A DNA stretch of 64,000 bases from Thalassotalea sp. Sam97 (GTDB lineage: Bacteria; Pseudomonadota; Gammaproteobacteria; Enterobacterales; Alteromonadaceae). The position numbers and the translations under genes were made by a program. The notes under the pieces are model-generated. The model was not told the DNA's origin, ran no database searches, and saw only the letters and a list, made by a program, of their open reading frames with translations. Where the stretch lies: positions 1,116,001 through 1,180,000 of the forward strand of contig NZ_CP166919.1 of the NCBI RefSeq assembly GCF_041379765.1. The letters are read 5' to 3'. Positions 51,078-59,661 of this stretch are shown piece after piece. The number at the start of each line of letters is the position of its first letter. The first letter of the stretch is position 1.

Positions 51078-51113
51078 TTTCCTTTCGTCAAAGCACGAAT
51101 AATATCAAAAAAT

Positions 51114-51145
51114 AACGACAACCGTTGAAAAGCGGTTGTCGTTTT
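51114..51145 (+). terminator. Rho-independent terminator after fadR
   Basis: AACGACAACCG (51114-51124) / CGGTTGTCGTT (51133-51143), an 11-bp perfect stem running into TTTT. Confidence 0.88.
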
Positions 51146-51219
51146 ACCTTAAATCCTAGTAAACTACTCGGACTTTTATTATTTGCGCTAACAGCGCTGT
51201 ATCAACGTTAGAGGAATCT

Positions 51220-51552
51220 ATGGATACCATCGAAAAAATCAAACAGCAAATCGCTGAAAACCCTATTTTGATCTTTATGAAGGGCTCGCCTAAGTTGCCT
51301 AGCTGTGGCTTTTCAGCACAAGCGTCACAAGCATTGATGTCGTGTGGTGAGAAGTTTGCTTATGTTGATATTTTACAAAACCCTGATATCCGCGCTGAGT
51401 TACCAAAATACGCTAACTGGCCGACGTTCCCACAATTATGGGTTGAAGGTGAGTTGATTGGTGGTTGTGACATTATCTTGGAAATGTTCCAACAAGGTGA
51501 ATTGCAACCGCTTATCAAAGAAACAGCAGCTAAGTACAGCGACGCTGAATAA
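51220..51552 (+). CDS. grxD: Monothiol glutaredoxin GrxD
   Basis: GrxD binds [2Fe-2S] clusters with glutathione and partner BolA and takes part in iron-sulfur cluster trafficking. The 110-aa protein has the CGFS active site (Cys29 in KLPSCGFSAQA). NWPTFPQLWVEGELIGGCDIILEMFQQGEL carries the cis-Pro and glutathione-binding residues. GAGGAATCT precedes the ATG. It is located between fadR and a peroxiredoxin gene, each with its own signals. Confidence 0.96.
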   Translation: MDTIEKIKQQIAENPILIFMKGSPKLPSCGFSAQASQALMSCGEKFAYVDILQNPDIRAELPKYANWPTFPQLWVEGELIGGCDIILEMFQQGELQPLIKETAAKYSDAE

Positions 51553-51703
51553 AATAATAAAAAATTGATCCTGACTCTTGTATTTGCAGTAATGACCTCC
51601 ATATTTAATCGCAGGTAGCAAATATTAGAGTCGCAAGCTTCATAAAAATAAGCTTATTGATAATATGAGCTAATAGTTAGCATTAACAAAAACGGAGAAA
51701 ACC

Positions 51704-52309
51704 ATGAGTGTATTAGTAGGTCGTCCAGCACCTGACTTTACCGCAGCAGCTGTTTTAGGTAGCGGTGAGATCGTTGAAAACTTCAACCTTGCAGAAACCA
51801 TCAAAGGTAAGAAAGCGGTTATCTTTTTCTACCCACTAGATTTCACTTTCGTATGTCCATCAGAGCTTATCGCTTTTGATCACCGTATGGATGAATTCAA
51901 GAGCCGTGGCGTTGAAGTTATCGGTGTTTCTATCGATTCTCAATTCTCTCACAATGCATGGCGTAACACGCCAGTAAACGAAGGTGGTATTGGTCCAGTT
52001 CAATACACTTTGGTTGCTGACGTTAAGCACGAAATCTGTCAAGCATACGACGTTGAGCACCCAGAAGCTGGCGTTGCGTTCCGTGGTTCATTCCTAATCG
52101 ATGAAGAAGGTAACGTACGTCACCAAGTAGTTAACGATTTACCATTAGGTCGTAACGTTGACGAAATGCTTCGCATGATCGACGCACTTTCTTTCCACCA
52201 AGAGCACGGCGAAGTATGTCCAGCTGGTTGGAACAAAGGTGACAAAGGTATGACAGCGTCTCCAGAAGGTGTTGCATCTTACCTAGCGGACAACGCGAAA
52301 GAATTATAA
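51704..52309 (+). CDS. Typical 2-Cys peroxiredoxin (AhpC/TSA, Prx1 subfamily)
   Basis: This peroxidase reduces hydrogen peroxide and organic peroxides. The peroxidatic cysteine is Cys51 in FTFVCPSE and the resolving cysteine Cys172 in HGEVCPAGW. The 201-aa length fits the Prx1/AhpC class. The GGxG (GGIGPVQYT, about 94-102) and a C-terminal extension resemble sensitive, eukaryote-like Prx1 forms. GGAGAAA precedes the ATG. No ahpF is next to it, so the electron donor is probably thioredoxin. Strong codon bias suggests high expression. Confidence 0.93.
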   Translation: MSVLVGRPAPDFTAAAVLGSGEIVENFNLAETIKGKKAVIFFYPLDFTFVCPSELIAFDHRMDEFKSRGVEVIGVSIDSQFSHNAWRNTPVNEGGIGPVQYTLVADVKHEICQAYDVEHPEAGVAFRGSFLIDEEGNVRHQVVNDLPLGRNVDEMLRMIDALSFHQEHGEVCPAGWNKGDKGMTASPEGVASYLADNAKEL

Positions 52310-52343
52310 TTTTTGTTCGTTATTGAACTGAAATAAATATTTG

Positions 52344-52372
52344 AAAAGCTGCTTTTATAAGCAGCTTTTTTT
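52344..52372 (+). terminator. Rho-independent terminator after the peroxiredoxin gene
   Basis: AAAAGCTGCTT / AAGCAGCTTTT (52344-52354, 52359-52369) with a short loop and T-run to 52372. Confidence 0.88.
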
Positions 52373-52395
52373 GTGTCTATCGTTAGGGAAGATAC

Positions 52396-52419
52396 AAAAA
52401 ACGCTCTAAACAGAGCGCT
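52396..52419 (-). terminator. Rho-independent terminator after rnt
   Basis: CGCTCT (52402-52407) / AGAGCG (52412-52417). On the minus strand the hairpin runs into six T. Confidence 0.75.
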
Positions 52420-52440
52420 TATATCGAGATGATATTGTTT

Positions 52441-53103
52441 TTATTCTTCAAGTGGCGCACTTTCAGCAGATTGCTCGGCTAAAGGCCAGCCACCCAGTTG
52501 CTGCCATTTATTGACGATATAACAGAACAGCTCAGCAGTTTTTGCTGTATCGTATAAAGCGCTGTGGGCTTCTTTATTGTTAAAACCAAGTCCGGCACTA
52601 TCACATGCCTTAGCCAGTACCGTTTGACCAAGCGCTAGGCCAGATAAGGTTGCGGTGTCGAAACTTGCGAAAGGGTGAAACGGACTACGCTTTATGTTAC
52701 CACGCTCAGTGGCAGCATTAACAAAACCAAGATCAAAGGCAGCATTATGAGCCACCATTATCGCTCGCTGACAGCCATAACCTTTCATTTCCTTACGGAT
52801 ACGTTTAAATATACTTTTTAGCGCTTCATCTTCTGGTACGGCAGCACGCAGCGCGCAGTATGGATCAATTCCCGTAAACTCTAATGCGGCAGGTTCTAAA
52901 TTAGCACCTGCAAATGGTTCAACGTTAAAGGAAATGGTTTCTTTTACGGATAGTAAACCAGTGATTTCATCCATGTGTAAAATACTGGCGGCAATTTCCA
53001 GTAGTGCGTCGGTTTGGGCATTAAAGCCGGCCGTTTCAACATCGACAACAACCGGGTAGTAACCACGAAAGCGCTGCGCAAATAAAGTTTTTTCAGAAGC
53101 CAT
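52441..53103 (-). CDS. rnt: Ribonuclease T
   Basis: RNase T is a 3'-5' exonuclease that trims tRNA and other stable RNAs and also acts on DNA ends. The 220-aa protein carries the DEDD motifs: VVDVETAGFN (Asp21, Glu23), MVAHNAAFDLGF and the final HSALYDTAKTAELF (His/Asp of ExoIII). FRGYYPVVVDVETAG and the aromatic residues near the N-terminus are typical. It has its own terminator. The grxD-rnt proximity is also seen in other gammaproteobacteria. Confidence 0.96.
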   Translation of the reverse strand: MASEKTLFAQRFRGYYPVVVDVETAGFNAQTDALLEIAASILHMDEITGLLSVKETISFNVEPFAGANLEPAALEFTGIDPYCALRAAVPEDEALKSIFKRIRKEMKGYGCQRAIMVAHNAAFDLGFVNAATERGNIKRSPFHPFASFDTATLSGLALGQTVLAKACDSAGLGFNNKEAHSALYDTAKTAELFCYIVNKWQQLGGWPLAEQSAESAPLEE

Positions 53104-53275
53104 AAATGTGGATGGAAATGATGAAGTTGAGATTAATAATGGCGTTATTATCGCAAAAATAAGCCCCTAATACACTTATTTACTACAAAAAAATCTCTGC
53201 TAAATGCTGACAGGTGTTAAGTAGGTTAGCTGTGGTTAAATGATTAAGGAGCAGAGTCAGAGAAGATTAAAAAGC

Positions 53276-53635
53276 CTAATGATTAGGCTTTTTAATGACG
53301 ATCACATCCACTTCATGGTGGTGTTTTTGTTCAGCAACAATGACGCGGATATCTGTCTCTAAATGTTCAAATTGCATTTCAAGACGTCCATATTGTACGC
53401 GCTCGGAAAACGGCGAACCATATTGAGTATTGTAGAATTGCTTTATTGTGGCAATATCAGCTTTGGTAAAGTAATTGACCATAGCAGGGTATTTGTCATT
53501 GAATTGTGCAAACACACGTGCATCACTTAATACGGCGATTTCTGCAGGTTGCTGGCTTGTTTCATTAGCCGTCGCGTTGATAGTGGTAGTGGCGATAAGG
53601 AGCGCCGAAAAGGTCAATTTAAGCAACAAATTCAT
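53276..53635 (-). CDS. Small exported hypothetical protein, 119 aa
   Basis: A signal peptide (about 1-23, MNLLLKLTFSALLIATTTIN-ATA) precedes a mature region of ~95 residues. That region has a helical part (ARVFAQFNDKYPAMVNYFTKADIATIKQFYNTQYG) and a strand-rich part (YGRLEMQFE, TDIRVIVAEQKHHHEVDVIVIKK). I do not recognise the family. The KHHHEVD cluster could bind metal, but that is speculation. It is divergent from the ATP-grasp gene and downstream of nothing on its strand. Localisation in the periplasm is the only supported statement. Confidence 0.75.
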   Translation of the reverse strand: MNLLLKLTFSALLIATTTINATANETSQQPAEIAVLSDARVFAQFNDKYPAMVNYFTKADIATIKQFYNTQYGSPFSERVQYGRLEMQFEHLETDIRVIVAEQKHHHEVDVIVIKKPNH

Positions 53636-53767
53636 GAGTTATCTTATTTTTGTTTTAATTACACTCTACTTTACGGTGAATTTACCATGCTGGTCAAGCT
53701 TGCATGTACGATTAAACCCTGTAGACTGCGCCTAAAAACGCATGTAGAACAAATAAAGGGGAACACA

Positions 53768-54655
53768 TTGAAACGTTGCGCTATCTTAACTATGGATTGT
53801 CTAGATGACTTTGAGGTGTACGATCAACTTTTAGATCAGCCGTTAGCTAAATTAGGTTGGCAAACTGAGCTTGTATCGTGGCACAAGCAAGATGTTAATT
53901 GGGATCAATTCGATGTGGTACTGATTCGTACGCCTTGGGATTACCAAGACGACGCAGCAAAGTTTATGCACGTGTTAGCCGCAATTGAAAACTCATCGGC
54001 GGTGTTAGAAAATTCGATCAATATTGTTGATTGGAACATCAATAAAAAATACTTACGCGAACTCCAGCAACACGGCGTATGTATTGTCCCAACATTGTGG
54101 CAAGAGCAGTATGATGCGCAGCTTATTGCGGATTATTTTAATCAACTCGATAGCGAACAAATTGTTATCAAACCATGTGTTAGCGCGAATGCTGACAACA
54201 CGTTTTGGTTAACCAGAGACAGCTGGGCGCAATACAGTCAGGCACTTGCTAAGGCATTTGCTAGCCGTGATTTTATGGTGCAACCGTTTATGCAAAGCGT
54301 GGTAGATGAAGGTGAGTTTTCCTGCTTTTATTTCGACGGCCACTACAGTCACAGCATTTTAAAAACGCCGAAGCAAGGCGACTTTCGGGTTCAAGAGGAG
54401 CATGGTGGTCAGCTGCGCCTGGTGACAGCTGAAGCGAGACTAAAGCAGCAAGCGGATCATGCCATGCAGCAATTAGCAAAAGTAGATAACATGCCTATGT
54501 ATGCACGTGTCGATTTTGTCCGCATGGGCGATGAATTTGCCATGATGGAAGCCGAACTTATTGAGCCGTCGCTGTATTTTAATATGGACGAAAACGCCGC
54601 GCCGCTGTTTGCTCGCCTATTCGCTGAGCGTATGCAGCGACTTTATAACCTGTAA
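53768..54655 (+). CDS. ATP-grasp domain ligase of unknown substrate (RimK/DcsG-like)
   Basis: A 295-aa ATP-grasp enzyme, a class that joins a carboxylate to an amine or thiol through an acyl phosphate. Visible features: FDVVLIRTPWDYQDD (substrate domain) and VDWNINKKYLRELQQHGV. The ATP-binding strand IVIKPCVSANADNTF and the glycine-type loop region MVQPFMQSVVDEGEFSCFYF follow. The metal-binding end is YARVDFVRMG...MEAELIEPSLYFNM. It resembles uncharacterised RimK-related proteins and DcsG-type enzymes. The start is TTG at 53768 with AGGGGA six bases before. The longer frame overlaps the divergent gene and is rejected. Confidence 0.83.
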   Translation: MKRCAILTMDCLDDFEVYDQLLDQPLAKLGWQTELVSWHKQDVNWDQFDVVLIRTPWDYQDDAAKFMHVLAAIENSSAVLENSINIVDWNINKKYLRELQQHGVCIVPTLWQEQYDAQLIADYFNQLDSEQIVIKPCVSANADNTFWLTRDSWAQYSQALAKAFASRDFMVQPFMQSVVDEGEFSCFYFDGHYSHSILKTPKQGDFRVQEEHGGQLRLVTAEARLKQQADHAMQQLAKVDNMPMYARVDFVRMGDEFAMMEAELIEPSLYFNMDENAAPLFARLFAERMQRLYNL

Positions 54656-54694
54656 ACCAAGTTATTCTGTTATGACAGCTTAATCGCTGAGTAA

Positions 54695-54725
54695 GAGGGT
54701 AGCAGTAAGGCTTGCTGTTACCCTC
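54695..54725. terminator. Hairpin between convergent ATP-grasp gene and cmoB
   Basis: GAGGGTAGCAG (54695-54705) / CTGTTACCCTC (54715-54725) with one wobble; no T-run on either side, so efficiency is unclear. Confidence 0.45.
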
Positions 54726-54760
54726 GATTATACTTGCTCGACTTGTTTTTATCTATCTGC

Positions 54761-55726
54761 TTAGACGTTGGCGACGATAATCGTACGCAGCGGTGCAGGA
54801 TAGCCTTCAATGGTTTTGTTTGGATCATTCGGATCAAGAAAGTCCTGTAATGACTCGGTATCCATCCACTTAGTTTTACGCTGCTCTTCGAAAGCCGTTT
54901 GATCAGTATTGACCACGCGAACGTTTTTAAAGCCTAAGCGTTGCATCCAAAATACTAACGCTGCACTACTTGGGATAAACCACACGTTGCGCATTTTCGC
55001 ATAGCGCTCGCCAGGTACCAGTACGGTGTTTTCATCGCCTTCAATAACTAAGGTTTCCAGTACCAACTCACCACCAGGAGCTAGTTGCGCTTTAAGTTGC
55101 TGTAAAAAATCGATAGGCGACTTGCGATGGTAAAGTACGCCCATAGCAAATACGGTATCGAAGGCTTTTAATTCGGGTAAATGCTCCACTCCAAGCGGTA
55201 ACAGATTGACAGCATCATCGTTTATGAAGTGCTGCATCGCTTGAAATTGCATCATAAACAGCTGAGTAGGGTCGATACCAACGACAAACTTTGCACCTGC
55301 ACCACGCATTCGCCATAAGTGATAACCGCTACCACAGCCGATATCCAGTACATAGCGATTGTTCAAGTCACTGATATGCGGTGCCAGTCTGTCCCATTTA
55401 AAATCACTGCGCCATTCGGTATCAATATGCACTCCATGAACATGATATGGGCCTTTACGCCATGGCTTTAGGTTTTTTAACAACGCCTCGATGCGCTTTT
55501 GCTGGCCAAGATTGATATCGCCGTCACGACCAATGGTGACACTGGTGCTGATATCAATGTGATTTGGTTGGGTTTTAGGTAATGCATCGATGGTTTTTTG
55601 CCATTTACTGAATTCACCATGTAATTCATTTTTTTGCCAGTCAGCGAGTTGCTGCGGTAACGAGGTTAACCAGTGTGCTAATCGATTGCCGGCGATTTGT
55701 TGATAAAATTTGTTAAAAAGAGTCAT
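54761..55726 (-). CDS. cmoB: tRNA U34 carboxymethyltransferase CmoB
   Basis: CmoB uses carboxy-SAM, made by CmoA, to turn 5-hydroxyuridine-34 of several tRNAs into 5-oxyacetyluridine (cmo5U), widening wobble decoding. The 321-aa protein has the N-terminal helical region (HWLTSLPQQLADWQKNELHGEF), the central KPWRKGPYHVHGVHIDTEWRSDFKW and the methyltransferase motif VLDIGCGSGYHLWRMRGAGA. HRKSPIDFLQQLKAQLAPGGELVLET also fits. It follows cmoA by two bases on the same strand. Confidence 0.97.
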   Translation of the reverse strand: MTLFNKFYQQIAGNRLAHWLTSLPQQLADWQKNELHGEFSKWQKTIDALPKTQPNHIDISTSVTIGRDGDINLGQQKRIEALLKNLKPWRKGPYHVHGVHIDTEWRSDFKWDRLAPHISDLNNRYVLDIGCGSGYHLWRMRGAGAKFVVGIDPTQLFMMQFQAMQHFINDDAVNLLPLGVEHLPELKAFDTVFAMGVLYHRKSPIDFLQQLKAQLAPGGELVLETLVIEGDENTVLVPGERYAKMRNVWFIPSSAALVFWMQRLGFKNVRVVNTDQTAFEEQRKTKWMDTESLQDFLDPNDPNKTIEGYPAPLRTIIVANV

Positions 55727-55728
55727 GC

Positions 55729-56463
55729 TTATTTCATTGCGATTAAAGAGAAAAAGTTAAAACACTGGAACCACGTTGTGCGATGAGCAAAGCCAGCTTG
55801 CTGCAAGCGTTGGTAATGGGTTTCAAGAATGTCTGGTTTCATAACGTGCTCGATAGCGGCACGCTTTTGGGCGATTTCTAAATCGCTGTAACCATTGGCT
55901 CGTTTGAAGTCATGATGTAGATCATTGAGTAGCTCTCGACAGGTCTCATCCTTGTCATAAATTTTCTCAGACAACAATAGTACACCGCCGGGAACCAAGG
56001 CTTGGTAGATTTTATTTAGCAACTGTTGGCGTTGCTGTGGCTCAATAAACTGCAGCGTAAAATTAAGGACCACTATCGATGCGTTTTCCATAGGCTCCGT
56101 CAATATATCGCCTTCTTTGACAACACACGGTGTGCTTGCTTTAAAGGCATTAACATGCATTTGACAGCGTTTGACCATGTCTTTGGAATTATCAATAGCA
56201 ATGATTTGGCAGTTGTCTGCCTCGATATTTTGCCGCATTGCTAGGCTAGCAGCGCCGAGCGAGCAACCTAAGTCATAAATATTGGTGTTATTTTTGGCAA
56301 AGCGGTTACTGAGTTGGCCGATGGTTTCTATGATGGTACTGTAGCCTGGCACCGAACGTTTTATCATGTCAGGAAAAACTTCCACAACGTGTTCGTCAAA
56401 GCGAAAATCAGCAACCTTGGCTTGTGGTTTCGAATATATTAAATCAGTGTGTTTATTGGTCAT
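55729..56463 (-). CDS. cmoA: Carboxy-SAM synthase CmoA
   Basis: CmoA makes carboxy-S-adenosylmethionine from SAM and prephenate for use by CmoB. The 244-aa protein contains FRFDEHVVEVFPDMIKRSVPGYSTIIE, YDLGCSLGAASLAMRQ (motif I), IIAIDNSKDMV and VLNFTLQFIEP. EKIYDKDETCRELLNDLHHDFKRANGYSDLEI includes the Arg involved in carboxylate recognition. It begins an obvious two-gene operon with cmoB (2-bp spacing). The long intergenic stretch to 56676 separates it from the divergent cyclase gene. Confidence 0.97.
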   Translation of the reverse strand: MTNKHTDLIYSKPQAKVADFRFDEHVVEVFPDMIKRSVPGYSTIIETIGQLSNRFAKNNTNIYDLGCSLGAASLAMRQNIEADNCQIIAIDNSKDMVKRCQMHVNAFKASTPCVVKEGDILTEPMENASIVVLNFTLQFIEPQQRQQLLNKIYQALVPGGVLLLSEKIYDKDETCRELLNDLHHDFKRANGYSDLEIAQKRAAIEHVMKPDILETHYQRLQQAGFAHRTTWFQCFNFFSLIAMK

Positions 56464-56675
56464 TTTGGTGGGTTGTTATCGTTTATTGGTTAGCGACATG
56501 CTAACGCCATCACGTTCTTGCTAGTGAAGTTTATCGTAAATTGGCCGTGAGGGAAAATAATTGCCGATTTTAGCCGTCCTTTATGCCCAGATCTGTCACA
56601 TTGATGGCAACTAATCTGCTGTTTTACTTATGCTTTGCTAAAATGAACAGTATTGTTACCTGATTACAGATCTAT

Positions 56676-59486
56676 ATGGCAAAAATTACCCTTGTTGTCG
56701 TATTGATACTTCTTATGAGTCCTTGGTTGGTGCGTTCAGCGCCTCAAGAAAAAGATTTATACGTGGTTGCCTATTGCAATAATGTATATCCATTTCAGTA
56801 TCATCGCGATGGTGAAGCAACAGGGGTACTCATTGATCTATGGCAGCTGTGGGCTAAAAAGCAAAACGTACGCATTAAGTTTGTAGGTTATGATAACGCG
56901 AAGTGTGTGCCTGCGGTCGATGAGCCAATGATCGATTTTCACGCCGGTTTATTAGCAACCAACGACCAAGGCGTTAAGTACCATAAAAGCCAACCTTTAT
57001 TAAAAAACCAGAATTATTTCTATATTCCTGTTGATGCGGCTCATCTGAGCAACGTGAGCCACTTACAGCCGTATGTGATAGGTGTTGTTGGCGATAATGC
57101 GGTTGAACGGATGCTAAAAAATCGGTATCCGAATGTCGTTATTAAGCGTTTTAGGTCGATAGATAAGCTTTATGATGCCGCTATCACCGGTGCCATTCGT
57201 GTGTTTGCCGATACGGCTGAAGGCTATCGGCGCTATGCTCGTTTTCAACAGTTACGGACGTTATACCCTAGCGCCAATCGAATTTTACTGGGCGAAAATG
57301 AGCTGTTCGCTGCAGTGAAAACGGAGAATAAGCAACTACTTGATTTTATTAACCAGGGCCTAGCAAAGCTCAGTGAACAAGAAAAAGACTGGCTTGGCTT
57401 TCGACACATTAAAAAGGAGTTTGGTGACGATAGTCTGTTAGTTGGATATTCACCAGACTTATCACCTTTTATGTCGCAGGGAGAAAAGGGACGAGCGCAA
57501 GGGCTGTTTATTGATATGTGGCGACGCTGGGCTGATAAACAACAACTCATTCTTGAGTTTGTGCCGGTTAAGCAGACAAGTATCGAGAAAGCGTTTGAGT
57601 CAGGTATTATTGACGTTCATGCAGGTTTGCCATTAAGTCAACAAAGTAAGCAGCGCTACCGTGAACTTTGGCCGATATACCGCTCGCAAGCACGTTTTTT
57701 TGCCCATAAAGATAACTTACAGATTGATGATTTTAGTAAAGTTAATCGCGCCAGTGTCGGCGTTATAACGGATTCTGCTTATGCTGAGGCTGTACAACAA
57801 AACTATCCTAACCTTCTTATCTCCGAACGCTACTTAATCGCAAATTTGGTGAGTGACAGCGTGGACGGCAAAACCATTGGCTTTATTGCAAGCGAAGAGG
57901 CTGGTCGGGAATATTTATCACGAGCAAACTTAACATCATCATTTACCGTACGCGGCATGCCCAAATTTGACGCGAGTTATCTAAGTTTTACGGCTAATAA
58001 CAGGGCCAATCACCATCCGTTACTGCAAGGCAAACAGATGTTAACGGAGCAAGAAACGCAACAAGTTATTGAGTGTTGGTTTACTCTCCAACACAGTCAA
58101 CAACAAACCGAATACTTTGTTAATTTGACTGATAAAGAAATGAGCTTAATAGCGCGCAAACAACGTTTTAATGTCGGCACGATTAGTCATTGGAAGCCGT
58201 TTTCATTTGTAAATAGTCAAGGCCAGGTTGCAGGCGTTAACCAAGACATTTTACATGCGCTACACAGGTTAACGAGTATCGATTTTAACCTGATGGTATA
58301 CCCTAACTGGCAAACCATGCGACAGGCTTTCGCTACCGATGAGCTTGATGTCATGATGACGATGACAGCAAAGCCAAAGGGCGACTCGATACCGCTAACA
58401 ACCAAAAATTATTGGCCGTCTCGATGGGGTGTTATACATACCTTGGACAATTTGAATAGCGACAGTGTCGATGCATTGCATGGTTACAAAGTTGGCATTT
58501 TCGCGCACCGCAATACCATTGAATACTTACGAGAGAATCATCCATCAATCGAGTTAACCGTAGTTAACGATACCACCGAGGCGAATCGGTTATTAAAATC
58601 GCAACAAATTGATGCCTATATTGACTATTTTTTGGTTGTTAGTGCTTTGCTTGAAGAGCTCGAGAGTCGTCAGACTGCGGTTGCTTATTTACACAATTTA
58701 CCCAATGAACAAAACGTGATGGCAATTAATAGCCGTTATCCGGAATTAGTGGGGATATTTGACAAGGCCATTGATAAGCTAAGCGAAGAGGAAATTGATA
58801 ATATTCGAGACAGTTGGGTTCGCACTGTTATCCAAGAAGGTTTAGATGCAAAAGTTGTTTATCGAACCAGTATTTTGGTCGGGGCGTTAGGCGTTACGGT
58901 ATTGCTATCTATCTTGTTTTGGACCTATCGAATGCGCCGAGAAATTGCCAAGCGAAAAGCGTTAGAGCGTCAATTGCGTTTTGCTGCGACTCATGATCAT
59001 TTAACCAAGCTGGCCAGTCGCAATTTACTTGAACAATTGCTGGAGCAGACGATTGCGGTTCACCGTCGATACCAACGAATGTTTGCAGTGTTATTCATTG
59101 ATATCGATGGTTTTAAGCCTGTAAACGATAGTTATGGTCACGATGCAGGCGATAAGTTATTGATTGAAATAGCCAATATTTTGCGACACACAGTACGTAG
59201 CTCGGACCTCGTAGCTCGGGTTGGCGGTGATGAATTTGTTATCGTTGTTAATGATATTGGCAACATTGATACAGCAAAAAATATGGCACAAAAGGTGATT
59301 GAGGCCCTCGCTGATAAGGTGTTGATTGATGCTTTAAAAATACACATTGGTGCCAGTATCGGCATTGCCGTATATCCAACAGATGGCGACGACAGAAGGG
59401 AATTGCTTAAGGTTGCTGATTCACGTATGTATCGAGCAAAAGCGTCAGGCAAAAACAACTATTATTTAGCAGCGAAAAATGTTTAA
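56676..59486 (+). CDS. Membrane-bound diguanylate cyclase with three periplasmic SBP_bac_3 domains
   Basis: A 936-aa predicted sensor enzyme that would make cyclic di-GMP in response to a periplasmic ligand. The order is: signal peptide (about 1-21) and three solute-binding-protein family 3 domains (about 27-240, 250-455, 495-725). A single membrane span (732-754) and a short juxtamembrane helix follow. The GGDEF domain (about 772-930) has an intact GGDEF motif (850-854) and an I-site RSSD five residues before it. The first two domains share LFIDMWRRWA/VLIDLWQLWA and FHAGL/VHAGLPLS phrases, indicating internal duplication. Ligands are unknown; amino acids are typical for the family. Confidence 0.92.
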   Translation: MAKITLVVVLILLMSPWLVRSAPQEKDLYVVAYCNNVYPFQYHRDGEATGVLIDLWQLWAKKQNVRIKFVGYDNAKCVPAVDEPMIDFHAGLLATNDQGVKYHKSQPLLKNQNYFYIPVDAAHLSNVSHLQPYVIGVVGDNAVERMLKNRYPNVVIKRFRSIDKLYDAAITGAIRVFADTAEGYRRYARFQQLRTLYPSANRILLGENELFAAVKTENKQLLDFINQGLAKLSEQEKDWLGFRHIKKEFGDDSLLVGYSPDLSPFMSQGEKGRAQGLFIDMWRRWADKQQLILEFVPVKQTSIEKAFESGIIDVHAGLPLSQQSKQRYRELWPIYRSQARFFAHKDNLQIDDFSKVNRASVGVITDSAYAEAVQQNYPNLLISERYLIANLVSDSVDGKTIGFIASEEAGREYLSRANLTSSFTVRGMPKFDASYLSFTANNRANHHPLLQGKQMLTEQETQQVIECWFTLQHSQQQTEYFVNLTDKEMSLIARKQRFNVGTISHWKPFSFVNSQGQVAGVNQDILHALHRLTSIDFNLMVYPNWQTMRQAFATDELDVMMTMTAKPKGDSIPLTTKNYWPSRWGVIHTLDNLNSDSVDALHGYKVGIFAHRNTIEYLRENHPSIELTVVNDTTEANRLLKSQQIDAYIDYFLVVSALLEELESRQTAVAYLHNLPNEQNVMAINSRYPELVGIFDKAIDKLSEEEIDNIRDSWVRTVIQEGLDAKVVYRTSILVGALGVTVLLSILFWTYRMRREIAKRKALERQLRFAATHDHLTKLASRNLLEQLLEQTIAVHRRYQRMFAVLFIDIDGFKPVNDSYGHDAGDKLLIEIANILRHTVRSSDLVARVGGDEFVIVVNDIGNIDTAKNMAQKVIEALADKVLIDALKIHIGASIGIAVYPTDGDDRRELLKVADSRMYRAKASGKNNYYLAAKNV

Positions 59487-59493
59487 GCAACGG

Positions 59494-59521
59494 GTGACAT
59501 TGTGGTGCTTTTCGCTATAAT
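59494..59521 (+). promoter_or_regulatory. Putative sigma-70 promoter upstream of aspS
   Basis: GTGACA (59494-59499), 16-bp spacer, TATAAT (59516-59521). Five of six and six of six matches. It lies in the 175-bp gap before aspS. Confidence 0.55.
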
Positions 59522-59661
59522 ACCGGGCTTTATAGAGACGTCTTTGTGCGCGCAATGGACTGATAGCGAGTATCGTTTGATATAACATCACTTGTATAGC
59601 GATGTTGAGCGCAGATTTTTAACAAGGCGAGAATAGATAATTGAATTCAGGATATTTGACA

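Noticed and set aside
53549..53767. Longer N-terminus for the ATP-grasp protein
   Set aside because: It would overlap the divergent signal-peptide gene and its promoter; a TTG with a strong AGGGGA upstream at 53768 fits the family N-terminus.
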